A stretch of 64,000 bases of DNA from Diaporthe sp. PMI_573 (GCA_021399435.1 JAJTUP010000029.1:434001-498000); one strand, 5' to 3'. Counted from the stretch's first letter, positions 33,597 through 46,177 are shown. A program made the numbers and translations. Notes: generated by a model from the letters alone, not told the origin.

Positions 33597-35184
33597 ATGA
33601 TGCAGATCGGTATCGTCGGTGGGGGGATTGCCGGACTCTACGCGGCACTTCTTTTGAAGCAACAGGGCCATTCAGTGGCGGTCTTCGAATCCAAGAGCAG
33701 AGTAGGTGGCAGGATTTACACACACCACTTCAAGCCCACAGGCAAGGGACATGACGCTTTCTTTGAGGCAGGTGCAATGCGAATTCCACTGTCACCACTG
33801 CACTCGTGCGTGTTTGACATGGTCCGGTATCTTAATACCCACGACTCCGCCAATGACAAGATTGAGTTCATCCCTTACGTACTGCAACACCCCAATAACA
33901 AGGTTTACCTTCAAGGACGGGTCTGGGATGCTTCAGACAGGTCAATGGCTGCGTCGATGGGGTTGCCTGAGGCATTTCACAACAAAACCGCGCGGGAACT
34001 TTTATTTCAGGTCATGAGCCCTTGGATTGATCTTCTCAACAAAGACATTGAGTGTGGTATGGCGGCAGTTCTTCGTTACGACCAGTTGACGTTTCGGCAA
34101 TACCTCCGAGACGTTGCAGAGTGGCCGGATGAAGTGATCGACTTCGTGGAGCTTATCATGAGCCAGACGAACCAGTACGACCAAGGCTTCACTGACTTGG
34201 TCCTGCAGACCATGCACTTCGCTAATTCTGGTAAGTTATGACGTTTTGCCTTGGTGATGTAATCAAGTGCTAAACTGACTCTTCCCTTGTGCAGAGTGGG
34301 TAACCGTCCGAGGAGGTCTGACAAGTATCACCGACTCGGCGGCAAAGGCTCTGGGGCCGTCCTGCGTATTTCGAAATGCGCAAGTGATGGAAATATACGA
34401 GCTGCCCGATGGAAAGTCGAAGCTTGTGATCGAAGGAATTCCTCCGCGAGAACTTCATTTCGACAAAGTAATCCTGGCACTGCCTCCCGCAGCCATACAC
34501 AACATCCGGGTCCGACCCAAGTGGTCCTACATGAAGGAGAGAGCCATTCAGGCAATCCACGAAGGCCCCCTGTACAAGATGGGATTGCATTTCCAGACCC
34601 GATTTTGGGAACACTCATCATCGCCTTGCTTTGGTGGCCAGACACAGACAGACCTCCGCATCAGATGGATCGTCTACCCTTCCAATGATCTGGGGTCTGC
34701 GGGCAGTGGTTGTCTCATGGTTTATGCAGGCATGACGGACGCTCTCCGCTGGAGCTGGACCCCACGGGAGCAGCGTGTGAAGCTGGTCCTGGAAGATCTA
34801 AACGACTTTTTCCGCCATCAAGGAGTCGATGTGTTTAGCCAGTTCATTGAGTCCTTTGATGTACATTGGCCCAGCGAGATTGGTGGGGGAAATACGATGT
34901 ACCTCCCTGGCCAGTTCTCGAGGTTCCACGAGGCGATGAAGCAGCCGGAAGGAAACTTTTACTTTGCGGGAGAACACATCTCCAGGCATCATACTTGGAT
35001 TGCTGGAGGGATTGAGTCTGCTCATCGAGCTGCGGAATTAACTCTGGGAGGCCTGCCGCTCCCGGTCCTGGGCTCAGTAGGAAGGGATTCGGTGGCCGGT
35101 GTTTCCATGACCGACCTTTCGATCGAAAAGAATCACAATGGAATGTCGGTGAATGCAAAGGAAGCTGTTATGGTCCAAGCGTAG
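33597..35184 (+). CDS. L-amino-acid-oxidase-like flavin amine oxidase
   Basis: Two exons (33597-34230, 34295-35184) give 507 residues. The FAD-binding motif IGIVGGGIAGLYAALLLK starts at residue 3, followed by VAVFESKSRVGGRIYT (the GG motif). FFEAGAMRIPLSP is the conserved substrate-channel Arg block of L-amino-acid oxidases. GNFYFAGEHISRHHTWIAGG near the C-terminus is the second FAD-contact region. The enzyme would deaminate an amino acid to the 2-oxo acid with release of ammonia and hydrogen peroxide. There is no signal peptide. The first of two adjacent Met codons was taken as start. It lies divergent to the MFS gene, within reach of the hydroxyacid dehydrogenase and NRPS-like reductase. 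Confidence 0.88.
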
Positions 35185-35913
35185 TGAGGGACACGGTTGG
35201 ACACCGCTACAGCGGTGGACATCCCGAAGTTGGAAGAACATCCGCATCATGATGTCCATGGGTTACTCGGGGCAACTCGATATCTCGGGATACAACGAGA
35301 GAATGGTGGTGGATTAATCGATGGGCCCTGCCAGTTGTTGGAACTTTCGATTTCAGATTTTTGACGGACATGCGCTCAAAGCGCTATGCTCTCAAGAATG
35401 GAATTAAGAGAGAATGTGTTGTATGCTTGGTTCCAAATCTAACTGAAATTCATGTCTCACTCGTCGTAGAATTACCCAGAAGCAGCAGGGGAACCGCCCT
35501 TTTCGCCTCTTTGGAAATGAATGAAGTCATTGGAAGCTTGTGGCGATTTAGTTCCAACATGGAAAGAAACAAAGGTAGATCAGATCGCCTCACCTGTTAA
35601 ATTATTTCAAATTACTCTCGAAACTATTCCCTCTATGGGCCAAGATGGCCAATCGCCAGATTGAAATCATCCAGTTGGGTTGTCCTGATTTCATTCCGCT
35701 GATTCTGCTAGCATCACACTCACTTGCCCATTTAAATTATCGAATGCTGATCTCGCAACGGTTCCCCGCTGCCACCAAAGTCGTGTGCCTCCAGAGAAGT
35801 GTGCTCATCCACAATAACTTACAATCCGCGATGCACAACCACCGAGTCCTATGCCGTGGTGTACATGATGCATTCGAGAGTCCTCCACCGGTTCTCGCAT
35901 GGCTATATCCAAG
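35185..35913. other. Convergent intergenic region
   Basis: About 730 bp between convergent genes. Short open frames exist but none shows family character. Confidence 0.45.
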
Positions 35914-37221
35914 TCATTCTCGATTGACGGTGTAGCTGCTTGTCACTCGAATTGTCTCAGACAGAGGAGGAACCATTCCGAGTTCCGTTTGGCGATCCGA
36001 TTGAACAGTCGTTGGATTGACAACGCCTCGACTAGAAACGGACCGCGTGTACGGAGCTGCTGCTAGCGAGGCTGTACCCGACGCAGTGGAAGAGCTTCCG
36101 TTGTTCAGAAGTCTACGGGCGTAGTCGGAGTCCAGCTTGTGAGTGACGAAGCGATCCCAGAGGGGCATTAGTGTCGGCACGCAGCCGCAGATTATCAGTA
36201 AGAACGCTTCGGCCCCACTCAATAGCGCGATATCGTAGCCGGTCCCTATTGTCCGGACCCGTCAGCCTCTTGAACTGGACAGCTCGCGCCGAAGTAGATA
36301 TTTATAACTTACAAGTGAAGTCCATGCGCTCTGTGAGCTCGACGAAATAATATTTGATTTTGACTGCGCCACAAATGGCTGCGCTGAATTGAGGTTAGCG
36401 GTATTCTCGCATTTATGAAAACAAAGTTGTCAAAGACAGCACAGAGGAAAATCAGACGCGGGATTTCTCACAGTATGCCAAGACTGAGAAGCGCGCATAT
36501 AGCGATTTTCTTTCTGCGTCGCATGTTGAGAGAGGGAATGAACGTTGCCGGGAGGAGTGCCAGGGCGAGGTCAACGAAGACGTTCCAGCCGCTGGTGATA
36601 TTGAACAAGTAATTGGCTATCTTGGGGTCCCAGCAGTGAGCGCCCTCAATGTCAAGAACCCATACCGCACGTGCCGGAGTGCATTGCGCGAAAAGCAATA
36701 CGATGGTCAATAAGCTGAGAATCAACACGGTTACCGTCATGAAGATCAAAAGCATCCTGCGCCAGAACGTCACACGACCCAGAAATCGTAGTATCAGGAG
36801 GGCCACCGAGGTCTTCGCTGTTGCGAAGCAAAGAACAAATGGGGGCTGCGGCAGAATAGACCACATCCGGGCATTGAGGATTTGCTCTTTTGTAAGGTAC
36901 CACATGTGCCGGCCTCCGCCGTTGCGCACTAAGAAAGTAATAAAAGTGGTTCCAATAATGAATAACGCCTGAGATACCTGTCAGTCTTTTTTGTTTGATT
37001 GATGTGAGTCATGTTTCAACGGTACACAGCCAGTTCGGGGAACAAACCCAGGTGAGAAGCATCATCCAATCGTCCCAGCCAATGCTATTGATTTTGAGGC
37101 GGACATGGAACCGCAGGCTCAGCATCACGGTGGATATCGCCACCATAGTCCAGAACAAGCCCAGCATCTGTGGGCCTCGGTCTTCGTCTGGGGGTAAAGG
37201 GTCCGGAGGCGTTGTCGACAT
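35914..37221 (-). CDS. SAT4/rhodopsin-like integral membrane protein 2
   Basis: Four exons (37221-37048, 36968-36472, 36383-36313, 36245-35914) give 357 residues. Family marks are LKINSIGWDDWMMLL after helix 1, LPQPPFVLCFATAKTSVALLILRFL, AHCWDPKIANYLFNITSGWNVFVDLALALLP split over the next helices, and YDIALLSGAEAFLLIICGCVPTL near the end, then a Ser-rich tail. About seven membrane spans are expected. It is a paralogue of the protein at 13 kb: both have intron 1 directly after the WDD-containing loop with the same GTTTGT donor. Its function is unsettled in this family. Confidence 0.85.
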
Positions 37222-38496
37222 TTTGACACCCGCAGGTCTGCGACAAGGATCCTGGATAGGAGGCCCAGCGTCTTCCAGATCTTGTCCTGGTCACGGGCCT
37301 TGACAGTATAAAGCACAGCACACAGAGAACGGACAGGATCTCGTACCACAAGCATGTATATTGATGGTACAATCCCGTCCTTGCGGCTAAAAATGATTGT
37401 ATGTAAGATATTGAGATTCTGAAACCGCTGGTTGGCTTCGATGTAATAATCGGAGGAATTTGTATTCCACGACGAGCACAATTCCGTGTCTTAGTCTCGG
37501 TAGCCGGCATGAAAAAACACTGGCGAGGCAAGATGCACGGATCCGCTCACCGTGCTGCACAGATTGCAACGCATTGGCGTTGGCGGCATGAAACCTGACC
37601 CTTTAGAGATCCGTCAGCCTTGCCGTTCTTTGTTCAATGCGGAATGGATGGTTCGATGATCAACCACCACATGGACTATTTGCATTCTTTGAGTTCCTCT
37701 ACTAAGCTGGAACGATAATAAGTGTCCTATACTAAGGAGAAGGCGGAATTCATTCCGTAAGACTTACAATGGGATTCGCTATGCCAGGTTTTAGGCAGGA
37801 ACTTTCCAATCTACTGCCGTAAACTAGTGTTCAAGCCACCACTTCGCACCACAAGTCTTAGAATTGGGTCGTGCCCATTCGTGCCGGCGCTGTCGACGAA
37901 CCGTCAACCTTGACATGAACCGGCCCGTCAAGGTCGAAGCTCTCGCGACATATGAATTGATGTCCTCGCCGCGGAGGACTAGATGAGACCAGATATGCCT
38001 GCACAGCCCGCGAGATCGCACATCATGGTCTGCGCAGACTGAGGAAATGAATATCGAGTCTATCTCGAGACTAGAATTCCCTTTAAAGCCCTCACGAGCA
38101 GTAGCGACAAGCGCTACGATTCTATGAACACCGAGCAACGCGAACCGTGGAGGTAGTTGGCTGACCGCTTCTTACGACGAACATGTTCCCTTCTTGCGTC
38201 TCAATACTAGTAGTGAGGTAGACACTGCTTCGAAATGGTTCTTGTCAAGACGTACACCTAACTCCTATTGGAGCTTTGATGTTTGTAACTTGCTGTAAGA
38301 TCAGACCAACGAGCCATTACTACTGCCGGCCCTGGCAGAGTATCTTGGCCACCTCATGATATGTATTGTGTGCCACCTTATACGATGTTTTAGTCTTGGA
38401 TGCCATTAACGATCTATTGTGCCTCGGTATCACAGTATTGATACATATGATCGCCGAAATCTACTCCAATAGGCTACCTAGGGACATACCACCAGG
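37222..38496. other. Large intergenic region
   Basis: About 1.27 kb with no supported gene. It holds the promoter of membrane protein 2 and AT-rich stretches near 37640-37800 and 38200-38460. Confidence 0.45.
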
Positions 38497-38499
38497 TTG

Positions 38500-39060
38500 T
38501 CAACTTCACGAATGGCGCGCTTGATCACGCTTGCCTCTCTCGGGCTGGTGCTTCCCGCCGTCAAGTTTACCTCATCCTCAAACGGCCTTATGGCTAACCT
38601 TCCTGTGGATGATGTCCATTTGTTGCCCAAGATCGTAGTGCTTTTCCCCGATATCGCCCAAATTCGCCAATGCAACGGAACAAATGGAACACTTCGAGGA
38701 GATCTGGAGCCAATTTTGGATCCTTTACCACCACTGTCAACGATGAAGACGTTTCAAAGCTGTCAAGATTGCTCTAGAGAACGACATGTCCTCCATTAGT
38801 CTGACTTAGAGCATAATAAGATGCAAAGCGGTATCGCCATCGACCTGTCACGATTCACGAGTCACGGCGTTCGAAGCGGACATGGATGACAGCACCGCCA
38901 CCGTTAGGTGGTTCGGTGAAAAGCAGCTCTCCGACGCTGGGCAGCTGCTGCCATTGGGGACCTCTCCTGGGGCGTTCGCGGCGCCAACGCCAACTTTGGT
39001 ATTACACTGAACGTGGCGCACCAGAGGGGACAAGCGAATCAGGGCGTGGCATACGTGTGC
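38500..39060 (+). pseudogene. Decayed FAD-linked oxidase
   Basis: Fragments of a berberine-bridge-type oxidase lie in order but in different frames. FGSFTTTVNDEDVSK is at 38715-38759, then VKIALENDMSS at 38762 in another frame, MQSGIAIDLSRF at 38821 in a third, RVTAFEADMDDSTATV at 38858 shifted by one again, and WGVRGANANFGITLNVAHQ from 38968. The region between the last two is far shorter than in intact relatives, so there is an internal deletion as well. A hydrophobic start (LITLASLGLVLPAV) is visible near 38518. It is a clear pseudogene of a different subgroup from the intact oxidase at 28.4-30.6 kb. Confidence 0.7.
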
Positions 39061-40029
39061 TTCCCGGAGTTGGGCCCCGTCTCATTCAGGCGTTGAGACT
39101 GTCATCGGGGTCCTGATATTATGGACATTTGGGCAAAACCGACCGGCTCGGAGGCCAGCCTGTTCTGGGTCAAATGAAGCAGCCACTTGGAAATGGTTCG
39201 CTAAGGGATGGCTGTGCATTGCGGCCATCTGGCAAGTCCAATGACAGGTCAATAAGGCATGGTAGTGATGCGGAGCGGCAGAAGGACAGCAAGGGTCACG
39301 GCTGCTCTGCAGTAGCACATAGAGTACTCTCGATGAATTTCGACAGTTGAAGTGGAGTGCAGTATAAATTATGAAGAGGAGTATGTCACATTGAAACAAG
39401 CAGACTGTTCGTCGGATTATGCCAGAAGCCACTGTCGTCGGACTTACATGCTCAGAGGGAAACCCGGAGCTGCCGCTGCCAAGATGGCTGTCCCCTGGGC
39501 CTGGGTACGCGGCATGAACTTGTATGGCATCGCGGCTATTCCCTGGTTTCCGTCTGAAGTGCTGAAACCCGCGACGTCTGATGTACAGCAACCCCTGGGA
39601 AAGTCACCCGCAGACACTAGCACCGCCGCTGCACAATTAGCAATGACTTTGCTAACAGGCACACCAACCCTGCGCCACGATGCTGGGAATCTTCGGACGA
39701 CACAGGTCGCACTTTGTCAGGAGACAGGCCCGTTGGAGTAAATAACCATGGTCAAAGATAGACGACGCCCCAAACCCTGTCGCACGAGTCAATGCGGATG
39801 GGCTATGAGTTGGAGGGCACCGCCTTTCGGCACGACGTTCAAATAGCAGAGCGCTGCGGGACATCGGACGACAAGTCTCTGATATATCGACCCGACTCGG
39901 CTGCTGCCAACCACAAGACAAGCTTTACCGGACTACCGTATTCCCCTCACTCACCAGGGCCTGCCATGAAGTAGCCCATTCTCTTCAACACATTCTCTCT
40001 TTTTTTGTCTTTCGCTTCAGAACACAAAC
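39061..40029. other. Intergenic region before GH5
   Basis: About 970 bp with no supported gene. The leader just before 40030 is C/T-rich (CTCTCTTTTTTTGTC), typical of a strong fungal promoter. Confidence 0.45.
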
Positions 40030-41621
40030 ATGTTTTTATTTTCACTTTTTCTCGCTGTAACCCTGGTGGCTACCGCGGCCGCACAGGTGCAGTTTCTCGG
40101 AGTCGCTATCGCAGGCGGTGACTTCGGCTGCCAGATAGACGGCACATGCCCGACCGGCTCGACGCAGCTGCCCCTCGGCAGCAACGGCGGAGGTGGCGAT
40201 GGCCCGGGGCAGATGCAGCATTGGACCTCCCTGGACAAGCCTCTGAACATGTTCCGGCTGCCCGTCTCGTGGCAGTTCCTGGTCAACAACCAGCTCGGCG
40301 GCGACCTCGATTCCAACAACATTGGGAAATATGACCAGCTCGTGCAGGCATGCCTCAGCACCGGCGCGCACTGCATGATTGACATACACAACTTTGCGCG
40401 GTGGAACGGCGGCATCATCGGGCAGGGAGGGCCGACCGACGACCAGTTCGTCGCGCTGTGGACACAGCTGGCGACCAAATACGCGGGCCAGGACCGGATT
40501 GTCTTCGAGCTCATGAACGAGCCGCATGATCTGGATATCAACGTCTGGGCTGCAACCTGCCAGAAGGTGGTGACGGGGATCAGGGGCGCTGGAGCGACAA
40601 GCCAAATGATTCTGCTCCCCGGCACGAATTTCGACAGCGCAGCGACTTTGGTATCAAGTGGAAGCGCTGCGGCGCTGATGAACGTCACGAACCCGGATGG
40701 GACGACTGATAATCTTGTGTTGGACATTCACAAGTACCTGGATGAGGATAACTCTGGAACGCACAAGACGTGCACGACGGACAATGTCGATGCGTTCACC
40801 ACTGTCGCGGACTTTTTGAGGTCCACAGGCCGGAAGGGCATTGTCAGTGAGACTGGCGCGTCAAGCGATTCCACAGTAAGTGCCTCCTATCCTGAACAAC
40901 TCCCTATAATTAAGTAGTGCCCACCGCGCACTGCCACGAGTTTGCATTCTGAGAACTGGTATTCTAACTACGCCCCTGAAATCAGTGCTTCACAAACTTC
41001 TGCTCACAAAACAGCTTCATCAACCAAAACTCAGACGTCTTCATGGGCCTCGTCGGCTGGGGCGCCGGCAGCTTCGACACAAGCTACATCCTCAGCCTCA
41101 CGCCGTCGAAGCAGAACAACCAGCTCGTCGACAACCAGCTCATGCAGCAGTGCGTGATAGCCAAGTGGGTCGCCACCGCCGGCAGCCCAACCAGCTCACC
41201 CCCAGCGGCCGCCGCTCCCCCTCCCGCCTCGGCGTCGCAGGTGACGGTAACGAGCAGGCCGATCGTCATGACGACGCTGCGCCCGACCCCGACGAGCGTG
41301 CCGCTGCAGCAGTCCATCGGCGACATGACTTACACCATGACTATGTCGATGGTCACCGAGACGGCGGGCGGGGACGGGGAGGGCGAGGGCTTGCTCACCG
41401 CGTCCGGCAGTCCTACCTTGCCTGTTGTGGCGACTCCGGTGCCCACTGGTAAAGACGCTGGCGGTCTGGAGATGGACACTGGGAGTCCCAACGGGACGGC
41501 TCAAGTCACCTCGCCTTCGGGGGCGGGTATTGTTACGACTTCAGGTGCTCAGGGCAAGGCACGGCTATCCATTTGGGCAACGACAATCTCGATGAGTATT
41601 GGATTGGTATTCCTTTTCTGA
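40030..41621 (+). CDS. GH5 endo-beta-1,4-glucanase, probably GPI-anchored
   Basis: Two exons (40030-40875, 40986-41621) give 493 residues. A signal peptide (FLAVTLVATAAA) precedes a GH5 subfamily 5-like catalytic domain. MFRLPVSWQFL, HCMIDIHNFARWNG, and the acid/base Glu in VFELMNEPHDL are present, VLDIHKYLDEDNSGTH follows, and the nucleophile Glu is in IVSETGAS. After about residue 345 comes a Pro/Ser/Thr-rich linker of 100 residues, then a hydrophobic end (LSIWATTISMSIGLVFLF) with no charged tail, as expected for a GPI signal. The enzyme would cleave cellulose or related glucans at the cell surface. No carbohydrate-binding module seen. Confidence 0.9.
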
Positions 41622-41947
41622 GGGTCTGAAATTAGCGGTTCTTTTCTATGATGCGGGACGAAATTTGTGATACCCCTTTCTTTTTATCTTACGTTCTTCT
41701 CAAGTTGGCCCGAGACTACAGACTTGTCAATCGGCCGTTTATCAAGTACACATGTGGGCTGAGGTGCGATTATGCAATGGTCAAGTTTAATATGCTTTTC
41801 TAGACTCAGAGAGAAGTTGGCCGTGGTGCTGCAATACAATCGGATATATTCTGGGGCATTGACGCTTCAACTACAACTGGCTCTATACCCGCGATAGTCC
41901 AGTTGACCTCAGCCTGCCACTTCCTGTCGTAACCGCGTAATCAGTCA
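41622..41947. other. Convergent spacer
   Basis: About 325 bp of 3' flanks; no gene seen. Confidence 0.5.
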
Positions 41948-43152
41948 TCAGGCCGGGATCTCATACTCACGCTTGCCTTCGGTGCAAAACAGAACGACCG
42001 TAGCGTTCTGATCAAGACCGAATTCCTCTCGCGCGTCGAGACATGCCTTCCGCAGTGCCGACAAAGTGGCAGCACCACACGGACCAGGCTGCAATCCCAT
42101 CGTCGACAGTTCATCAACGGCCGCGTGAGCCTCCCCGTCCATCACGGTGATGTCCGCGTCCACCCCGGATTTGAGTGTAGGCCAGGCCGTGGATGACACT
42201 GTGCCGCAGTTCATGCCGCACATGATGGAGTCGCCGGTGTCGACGGTAGTCATCTGGCCTGATTCTAGTGATGCTCTTAGGCAGGCCGCTGTCGTAGGCT
42301 CGACTGTCATGACGGAAGCCCTGGATTGGTGACCAAGTGGAAATGCCTTGTAGTGCTGAGTGACTGCATGGGCGATTGAGCCCACGCCCACGGGGATGAA
42401 AGCATGCGTGGCTGCCTTTGCCCCTGTGGCCTCTTGAACTTGTAGGTCAGACTCATTCAGCATCGTGCTGTAACCTTCCACGACCCACTTGATGCATGTC
42501 AGTGAATGGAACCCGGAGAGAGATCGAGGATGCAACGTACACCGGGGAATGTTTTGTATCCTTCCCAGCCCATGTCCATAGCTAATATGGCGAGCTCGTT
42601 CCTCTCTGCTTCAGCTCGAGCAACAGCAACGCCATCGTCATAGCTACCATCCACCACCAACAACTCGGCACCCTCAGACCTGATACGCGCCCGCGTGGCC
42701 TCGGGCATGAAGCTCGGGACATAGATAATCGCCGGTATGCCGATATACTTCGCCATGCGGGATACGGCACGGCCCCAGTTACCCTCGGTGCAGCTCACCA
42801 GGCTGAGTCCCTCGGCCCTTGCCATGCTCCCCAGGCGAACCCAGAACTGGCTGCCGCGGTTGTCGTCCATAAAGGCCGCCGGATCTAGGCGTAGCCTCTC
42901 TGCGAGGGCCCTGTATACAGCCCATGATGCACCGAGGATCTTGAAGGATGGCAGGCCGAAGCGGTTCGACTCGTCTTTGACAAAGACATGGCTGAGTTGC
43001 AGCTCCTTGGCCACCTGGGGAAGAGGGTGTAGTGGCGTCTGTTCATAGTGAGGCAGGTTCTGGTGGAAAGTAAGTACTTGGGACGCCGTGTTAGGGTTTT
43101 GGCCATCGACGACGGCTTCCGCCGCTGACTTGTTGATGAAAATGTGACTCAT
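41948..43152 (-). CDS. PLP-dependent ammonia-lyase (diaminopropionate ammonia-lyase-like)
   Basis: Two exons (43152-42541, 42487-41948) give 383 residues. The fold-type II PLP lysine is in FGLPSFKILGASWA near residue 70. SCTEGNWGRAVSRMAKYIG corresponds to the Asn-containing loop of the family, and FIPVGVGSIAHAV to the Gly-rich phosphate-binding loop. The overall order and the MCGMNCGTVS block match DpaL-type diaminopropionate ammonia-lyases, which convert 2,3-diaminopropionate, and often serine or threonine, to 2-oxo acid and ammonia. It is divergently arranged with the Zn2Cys6 gene 1 kb away, which could regulate it. It is cytosolic and no lesion is seen. Confidence 0.88.
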
Positions 43153-44192
43153 TTTGGACGAGGTGGGAGACAGTGATAGACAAGATGTTGGGTGGTACAG
43201 TCTCCGGTTTAGGACTTAGTGTCTTGGTGCTGGTTCAGAACCTGGTGACACAGACGAGGATAGCTGCCGATGGCATACAGTCGCACAAGACGGAGAAATA
43301 TTACTTCTCGTCTTTGGGCCAGGGTGGTTCTTGACGGATGAAGTCAAGGCTGGCCGGCTACGCAGGCCCGAGCACCGAGCACCGAGTAGTGGTGGAGCTT
43401 GAACTGAATGCGTCGTGCAACGAGGACGCAATCTCGCAAGTGGGCATGCTTGGTCAGAGCCGGGCGCAAAGAGGGGTTACGGTTCTACTGGAGGAAAGAA
43501 AAGTAGAAATCAAGGCAAGTTGAGACATGCATCAAGGAAGCAACCAACCGCCGATTCGGTAGTAGCCAAGAGTATAACGCCGGCCCGGCCCAGTGGGGTT
43601 CGGTAGGAGGTCAAGCCGGCAGCCGGAGGTTGCCTGGGGAAGCTAGACAAGCATATAACAAGCATATACATAAGCTTACGGAACGAGTGCTATTGTTATG
43701 GTATTGATCGCAGGGCAGTGTGGTCATGTTGATGTTCTTACGTGCTCATACGAAATGTATCTGGTAAAACGCCGGGTTTAACGGAGTTTGACTGGTTTAT
43801 GTGGGCTACAACTACTAGTATTAGTGGGTAGATATTCATGCTGGTGGTCTGTCCGTGGGCCGCAATGTGTTGCAAATCGAGCGTTCGCTAGTGGATGCGC
43901 GTATCCGTATACAGCACAATGCAGCGGCCCGTGCTATAAATAGGGTATTGCGCGTCTAAAGCACTGTGCCCCCATCGACCACCTATAATGGGTAACCTGC
44001 TAGCAAACTGCGCCCCAGTTCTTGGCGCGACTCTTCCGCCCCCTTGACTGTGATGTGGTTCATATAAAATCTGAACGCCTTCGTATAAGTCATGCTCCCG
44101 GTACGAAGCGCCAATCTTGAACAATATTTGAATTACTCAAGCGCGTTGACATTACCCGCGCTCTTAAACTAGACGCCCCACTCGCTGCTGCG
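43153..44192. other. Divergent promoter region, lyase and Zn2Cys6 factor 1
   Basis: About 1 kb without a supported gene. A plausible shared regulatory region. Confidence 0.45.
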
Positions 44193-45501
44193 ATGTCCGA
44201 GTCTGGGGCAACGGACGCGACGCCCGGGAAGACGGTAATACGCAGACCGCACCGAAAAGCAAGGACCGGCTGCACGCTCTGCAAGCGGCGCCGCATCAAG
44301 GTCAGTCGCGATGCATCAGTGGAGCGTAGACTTCGAGCAGTGGAATCTAATGGATGCATAGTGCGGGGAGGAGAAGCCACAATGCGCAAACTGCCGGGCG
44401 CACGACGCCGAGTGTGTTTATGAGGCCGTCACGTCACGGCGCATGACGTTCAAAGCCGTGGCGCCGGGGCCGTCAACGCCGAGCACTCCGGGCGATCCTC
44501 CAGGGCCGACATTTACCCTGGACCACATGGAATTGCTGCACCACTACACTGCGTCAACTTGCCTAACATTTTCCACGATCGCACCGGTCAGAGAAGTGTG
44601 GCAATATCGTGTCCCTCGCATCGCGTTGAACGCAGACTATGTACTACACGCATTGCTGGCCGTGTCTGCGATGCATCTCTCCCACCTACGACCGCACGCC
44701 AGGAGTTCTTATTGGGCCACGGCAGTGAAGCTTTACCACGAGGCGCTCAGCAAAGTACAAGTTGAGATGGAGAATGTCACGGAAGAGAACTGCACAGCAA
44801 TTTACCTATTCTCGACGCTGACCTGCTTTTATTCCCTGGCCCAGAACGGAGAGCTCGCCTCACGGTCTGACCAGGGAGAAAATGTGGACGACGAGGAGAG
44901 GGACCTCCTCAGCTGGGTCTTCCTGTTCAGGGGTACCAAGACACTGCTCACGCTGCCTCATCAAGCCATCCTGCACGCAGGAGAGCTGGCGCCTATGTTT
45001 GAATACGGTGGAAAACGTGCTCTCAGGCAGCGTGCTTATCCTACATGTGACCTAGCAAGTATCATGGACGAGCTACGCGAGATAATCCCCGACCCGGAAG
45101 AGCAAGTGATCTATAGCGACGCCATCCAGCACCTCCAAAGGTCCTTTCACGCCGTCTTCGGACGGCCAAGAGACGAGCTTGAGACAACAGATATTTTTGT
45201 CTGGCTCTTTGACGTGTCTGAAGAATACATGGACCGTCTCGGGAGACACGAAGGACCCGCGGTGGCCATCTTCATCTGCTTCTCACTCCTTGCCAGCCAG
45301 TTGCAAGGGGTATGGTGGGCGAAGGGATGGGGCGAGTGGATATCAGTCCGTCTGCGCCGCGGATTGCTCGATGGGGAGCGATCCTTTTCCGGCAGGCTTA
45401 TGGAGTTACTTGCTGTAGTCAATGATACCCCGCACGGGCATGATGGAGGTTTCGCAGTAACAAATGAGGTAGGTCACCAGTTGGACTCCATACGATTTTG
45501 A
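44193..45501 (+). CDS. Zn2Cys6 transcription factor 1
   Basis: Two exons (44193-44300, 44362-45501) give 415 residues. The zinc cluster CTLCKRRRIK plus CGEEKPQCANC and the last Cys in DAEC is split by the intron exactly before the third Cys, a common intron place in this family. The spacing is C-x2-C-x6-C-x6-C-x2-C-x6-C. The rest has the helical regulatory region of the fungal-specific factor superfamily (HYTASTCLTFS, ALLAVSAMHLSHLRP). It resembles sterol-uptake-control-type factors in layout. The 3' end is uncertain: a GTAGGT near 45469 might be a donor leading to another short exon. A nuclear DNA-binding regulator; its target may be the adjacent lyase gene. Confidence 0.82.
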
Positions 45502-46177
45502 ACATCAAAGTCATAGTTAGATGTGACTGAGAAGCTGCTTTGGGCCCTCCGGCAAGGGTGAATCACTTAATCTTCGAACAGAACAATCTAGGCTTTTTTG
45601 TTTATGATTGTCCAACAGAACATCGGCTCTTAGTATCTACCAAGTTATCAATCATCGCACCTTTTTATCCTGGTGAAGTTCCCTGCCCATCCGCCACAGC
45701 CCCAGTCCCAGTCAAGGTCCACATCGGGCTCGGAGTCGATCTCGTACCGACTCGTACCGGGCTTACAGGGATCCCTGCCACGTAGGGTAGACAAATCCGG
45801 AAGGGGGGGGGGGAGACAGGAAAAAAGGAAAGGGGCATATAAGCCAGGCAGCTCAGCCACTCTGACAACACTTAGAGGGCCTAAAATGCAAGTACCCTAG
45901 GAAAAGCCCCAGCTAACCATTATTACGTATCAACTTGCTGCATTATCCGAGAACATAAGTTTATTAGATCAAAATCAGAATCGAAATGAAATATTTCGCC
46001 AAGTCAGATAACCATGCGAGCTATTTCTATTTAAACTATTGCTGCAGACACGCATAGTCCCCTAGACACTTTGGCCTTGCCTTGAACAAAAAGTTGAGAA
46101 GCACCAACCCAAAGTGTGAAGCCGAGTTCTCCAATGTGAACATTTGATGTTGATCGTCAAACCGTTATTTCAAGGCC
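45502..46177. other. Convergent intergenic region with repeat module
   Basis: About 680 bp with no gene. It has the tcgtaccgac repeat module (45742-45767) and an 11-G run at 45803-45813. Confidence 0.5.
45742..45767. repeat. tcgtaccgac repeat module, copy 1
   Basis: tcgtaccgac followed by tcgtaccg and gggcttacaggga. A related copy with three units and the same gggcttac tail is at 49811-49853. Confidence 0.7.

Noticed and set aside
39082..39591. Long minus-strand open frame of 169 codons
   Set aside because: Composition is unlike its neighbours, with no domain, signal or consistent splice context; probably chance in a GC-balanced region.
39444..39662. Minus-strand frame with a hydrophobic start resembling a small secreted protein
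   Set aside because: Signal-like segment is weak, Cys pattern is poor and there is no support from introns or neighbours.
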